This document shows, one piece after another, positions 6,564-7,891 of a stretch of 7,891 nt of DNA. Below the pieces are notes generated by a model. It saw only the letters and a list, made by a program, of their open reading frames with translations, was not told the DNA's origin and did no database searches. The stretch comes from Candidatus Aminicenantota bacterium (GTDB taxonomy: Bacteria; Acidobacteriota; Aminicenantia; UBA2199): NCBI GenBank assembly GCA_030620255.1, contig JAUXFB010000047.1, positions 1 to 7,891 on the forward strand, given 5' to 3'. Position 1 is the stretch's first letter. Each line of letters opens with the position of its first letter. The translations under genes and the position numbers were made by a program.

Positions 6564-7891
6564 ATGGATAAAAAAGGATTTCTTAGAACTAAAATCATTG
6601 CAACAATAGGCCCTTCATCAAATGATGAAAAAACTCTACTAAAAATGATAAAAAATGGCATGTCTGTTGCAAGACTGAATTTTTCTCATGGGAAATACGA
6701 AGATCACATAGATATTATAAAAAAAATTCGGAAGATCTCTGAAAGCGAAAATATACCTGTTGCAATTTTACAGGATTTATGCGGCCCAAAAATCAGATTA
6801 TGCAATATGATTGAGCCATTAAATATAAAAAAAAATGACCTTATAAAAATTTCTGTTTTCAAAAAGGAAAAGGCTGATCTTTATACTGATTTTAAAGAAC
6901 TTGTAAAAATTGTAAAAAAAGGCAACACAATCCTTATTGATGATGGATATATTGAATTAGAAGTTATAGATATTGATAAAAAAAGTGTAACTTGTAAGGT
7001 TGTTGTTCCCGGGATTGTAAAATCAAGAAAAGGTATTAATCTTCCAGACATCTCTTTTTCAATTCCTGTTTTTACTGAAAAAGACAAAAAAGATCTTGAA
7101 TTTGGATTGGAATATGGTGTTGATATGGTTGCAATGAGTTTTGTGGATTCGCCTTCAAATATTATCCCTATAAAAAAGGTTATGAGCAACTTCTCAAAAG
7201 ATGTTCCAATAATTGCTAAGATTGAAAGGGAAAAGGCTCTTAAAAATATAAATAAAATCATTGATGAATTTGATGGGATAATGATAGCCAGGGGCGACCT
7301 AGGAGTAGAGGTATCTCCTGAGAAGGTTCCATTAATTCAAAAAGAGTTGATAAAACTGGCAAATTCTAAAAATAAACTTGTTATTACTGCAACTCAGATG
7401 CTGGAATCAATGATTTCAAACCCCAGACCAACAAGGGCTGAGTCTTCTGATGTCTCAAATGCCATTATTGATGGAACTGATTGTGTCATGTTATCTGGTG
7501 AAACTGCAATCGGGAAATATCCAGTAAAGGCAGTGAATATGATGAAGAGAATTGCCATTTTTACAGAAAAATCAGATCTTTATAAATCTCTACCTCAAAT
7601 AAATAGAGAAAAAATAGATCATACAGAAGCAATTGCTAAAAGTGCTTGTGAAATTGCATCTGATTTGGATGCCAAATTTATACTAGTTTTTTCTTATTCT
7701 GGGAAAACAGCTTTGATTCTCTCTAAATACAGACCTCATTGCCCTATCTTTGCTTTTACACCTCAAAAAGATGTTGTTTTGAAAATGGCTTCATATTGGG
7801 GTGTATCCCCTATTTATATTGAATTTACTCCACACACTGATGAAATGATATTAAAGGGAGAAGAATTACTTAAGATTAAAAAATTTGCTAA
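6564..7891 (+). CDS. pyk: Pyruvate kinase, cut by the window end (first 442 residues)
   Basis: This enzyme transfers phosphate from phosphoenolpyruvate to ADP, giving pyruvate and ATP in the last step of glycolysis. The frame is open from the ATG to the window edge. Compared with family members of about 470 residues, roughly 30 or more residues are missing. Visible motifs are RTKIIATIGPSS (8-19), ARLNFSHG (36-43; Arg37, Asn39, Ser41, His42), QDLCGPKIR (70-78), IAKIERE (217-223; Lys219, metal-binding Glu221), ARGDLGVE (242-249; metal-binding Asp245), TATQMLESM (275-283) and NPRPTRAESSDVSNAI (286-301). The B domain covers about 75-165 and the C-terminal allosteric domain starts near 350. Lys76 occupies the position of Glu117 in the rabbit muscle enzyme and Leu72 that of Thr113, a pattern known from K+-independent pyruvate kinases. 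No Shine-Dalgarno precedes the ATG. The gene is divergent from the GH9 gene across 189 bp. Confidence 0.96.
   Translation, partial: MDKKGFLRTKIIATIGPSSNDEKTLLKMIKNGMSVARLNFSHGKYEDHIDIIKKIRKISESENIPVAILQDLCGPKIRLCNMIEPLNIKKNDLIKISVFKKEKADLYTDFKELVKIVKKGNTILIDDGYIELEVIDIDKKSVTCKVVVPGIVKSRKGINLPDISFSIPVFTEKDKKDLEFGLEYGVDMVAMSFVDSPSNIIPIKKVMSNFSKDVPIIAKIEREKALKNINKIIDEFDGIMIARGDLGVEVSPEKVPLIQKELIKLANSKNKLVITATQMLESMISNPRPTRAESSDVSNAIIDGTDCVMLSGETAIGKYPVKAVNMMKRIAIFTEKSDLYKSLPQINREKIDHTEAIAKSACEIASDLDAKFILVFSYSGKTALILSKYRPHCPIFAFTPQKDVVLKMASYWGVSPIYIEFTPHTDEMILKGEELLKIKKFA

Noticed and set aside
6881..7261. Minus-strand open frame of 126 codons inside pyruvate kinase
   Set aside because: It is antisense to conserved pyruvate kinase motifs. 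Its low-complexity Ile/Phe/Ser composition marks it as a shadow.
1..7891. Search for CRISPR repeats, tRNA or rRNA genes, insertion sequences and attachment sites
   Set aside because: No spaced direct repeats, cloverleaf-like sequence, transposase motif or flanking terminal repeats were seen on reading both strands.

Overview
The window is AT-rich bacterial DNA. Seven sampled 60-base rows from the plus-strand genes gave about 30% G+C. It holds five complete genes, one gene tail and one gene cut by the right edge. No RNA gene, CRISPR array, insertion sequence or phage gene is visible. The lineage cannot be fixed from the sequence. The signs are low G+C, start/stop overlaps between genes, a bacterial lipoprotein, a class III adenylate cyclase, a secreted family 9 glycoside hydrolase and a pyruvate kinase of the predicted K+-independent type. 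Together they suggest a free-living, possibly Gram-negative, probably fermentative or plant-polymer-degrading bacterium from a little-sampled lineage. That is inference.

Region 1 (1-4050, plus strand) is a tight operon in which every gene overlaps the next. It runs from an unrecognised gene tail (stop at 133-135) to plsY (TTG start, 14-nt overlap), gpsA (8-nt overlap), an FHA-GAF-adenylate cyclase (GTG start, 4-nt overlap) and a TPR lipoprotein (ATG start, 4-nt overlap). PlsY and GpsA are adjacent steps of phospholipid synthesis: GpsA makes sn-glycerol-3-phosphate and PlsY acylates it at position 1. The two downstream genes are a predicted cAMP-producing sensor and a predicted envelope scaffold. 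Their placement suggests co-expression with membrane lipid synthesis. The cyclase-lipoprotein junction is an A8-G7 run that contains an in-frame A AAA AAG heptamer.

Region 2 (4051-6374) is a 50-bp convergent gap without a recognisable terminator hairpin, followed on the minus strand by a 757-residue secreted GH9 enzyme. It has an unassigned N-terminal module, a CelD-type Ig-like domain and an apparently intact catalytic domain. Its composition is clearly richer in G+C (about 41% in sampled rows). It has its own good sigma70-type promoter and a strong Shine-Dalgarno sequence.

Region 3 (6375-7891) is a 189-bp divergent intergenic region followed by pyruvate kinase on the plus strand. This gene has no Shine-Dalgarno sequence before its ATG and is cut by the window end after 442 residues. 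The hydrolase and pyruvate kinase could be linked as sugar release and glycolysis, but they are divergently transcribed and nothing in the sequence proves the link.

The most unusual content is the coupling of the lipid genes to the two-input cyclase and the lipoprotein, with the odd homopolymer junction between the last two. No clear undescribed defence or mobile system was found.
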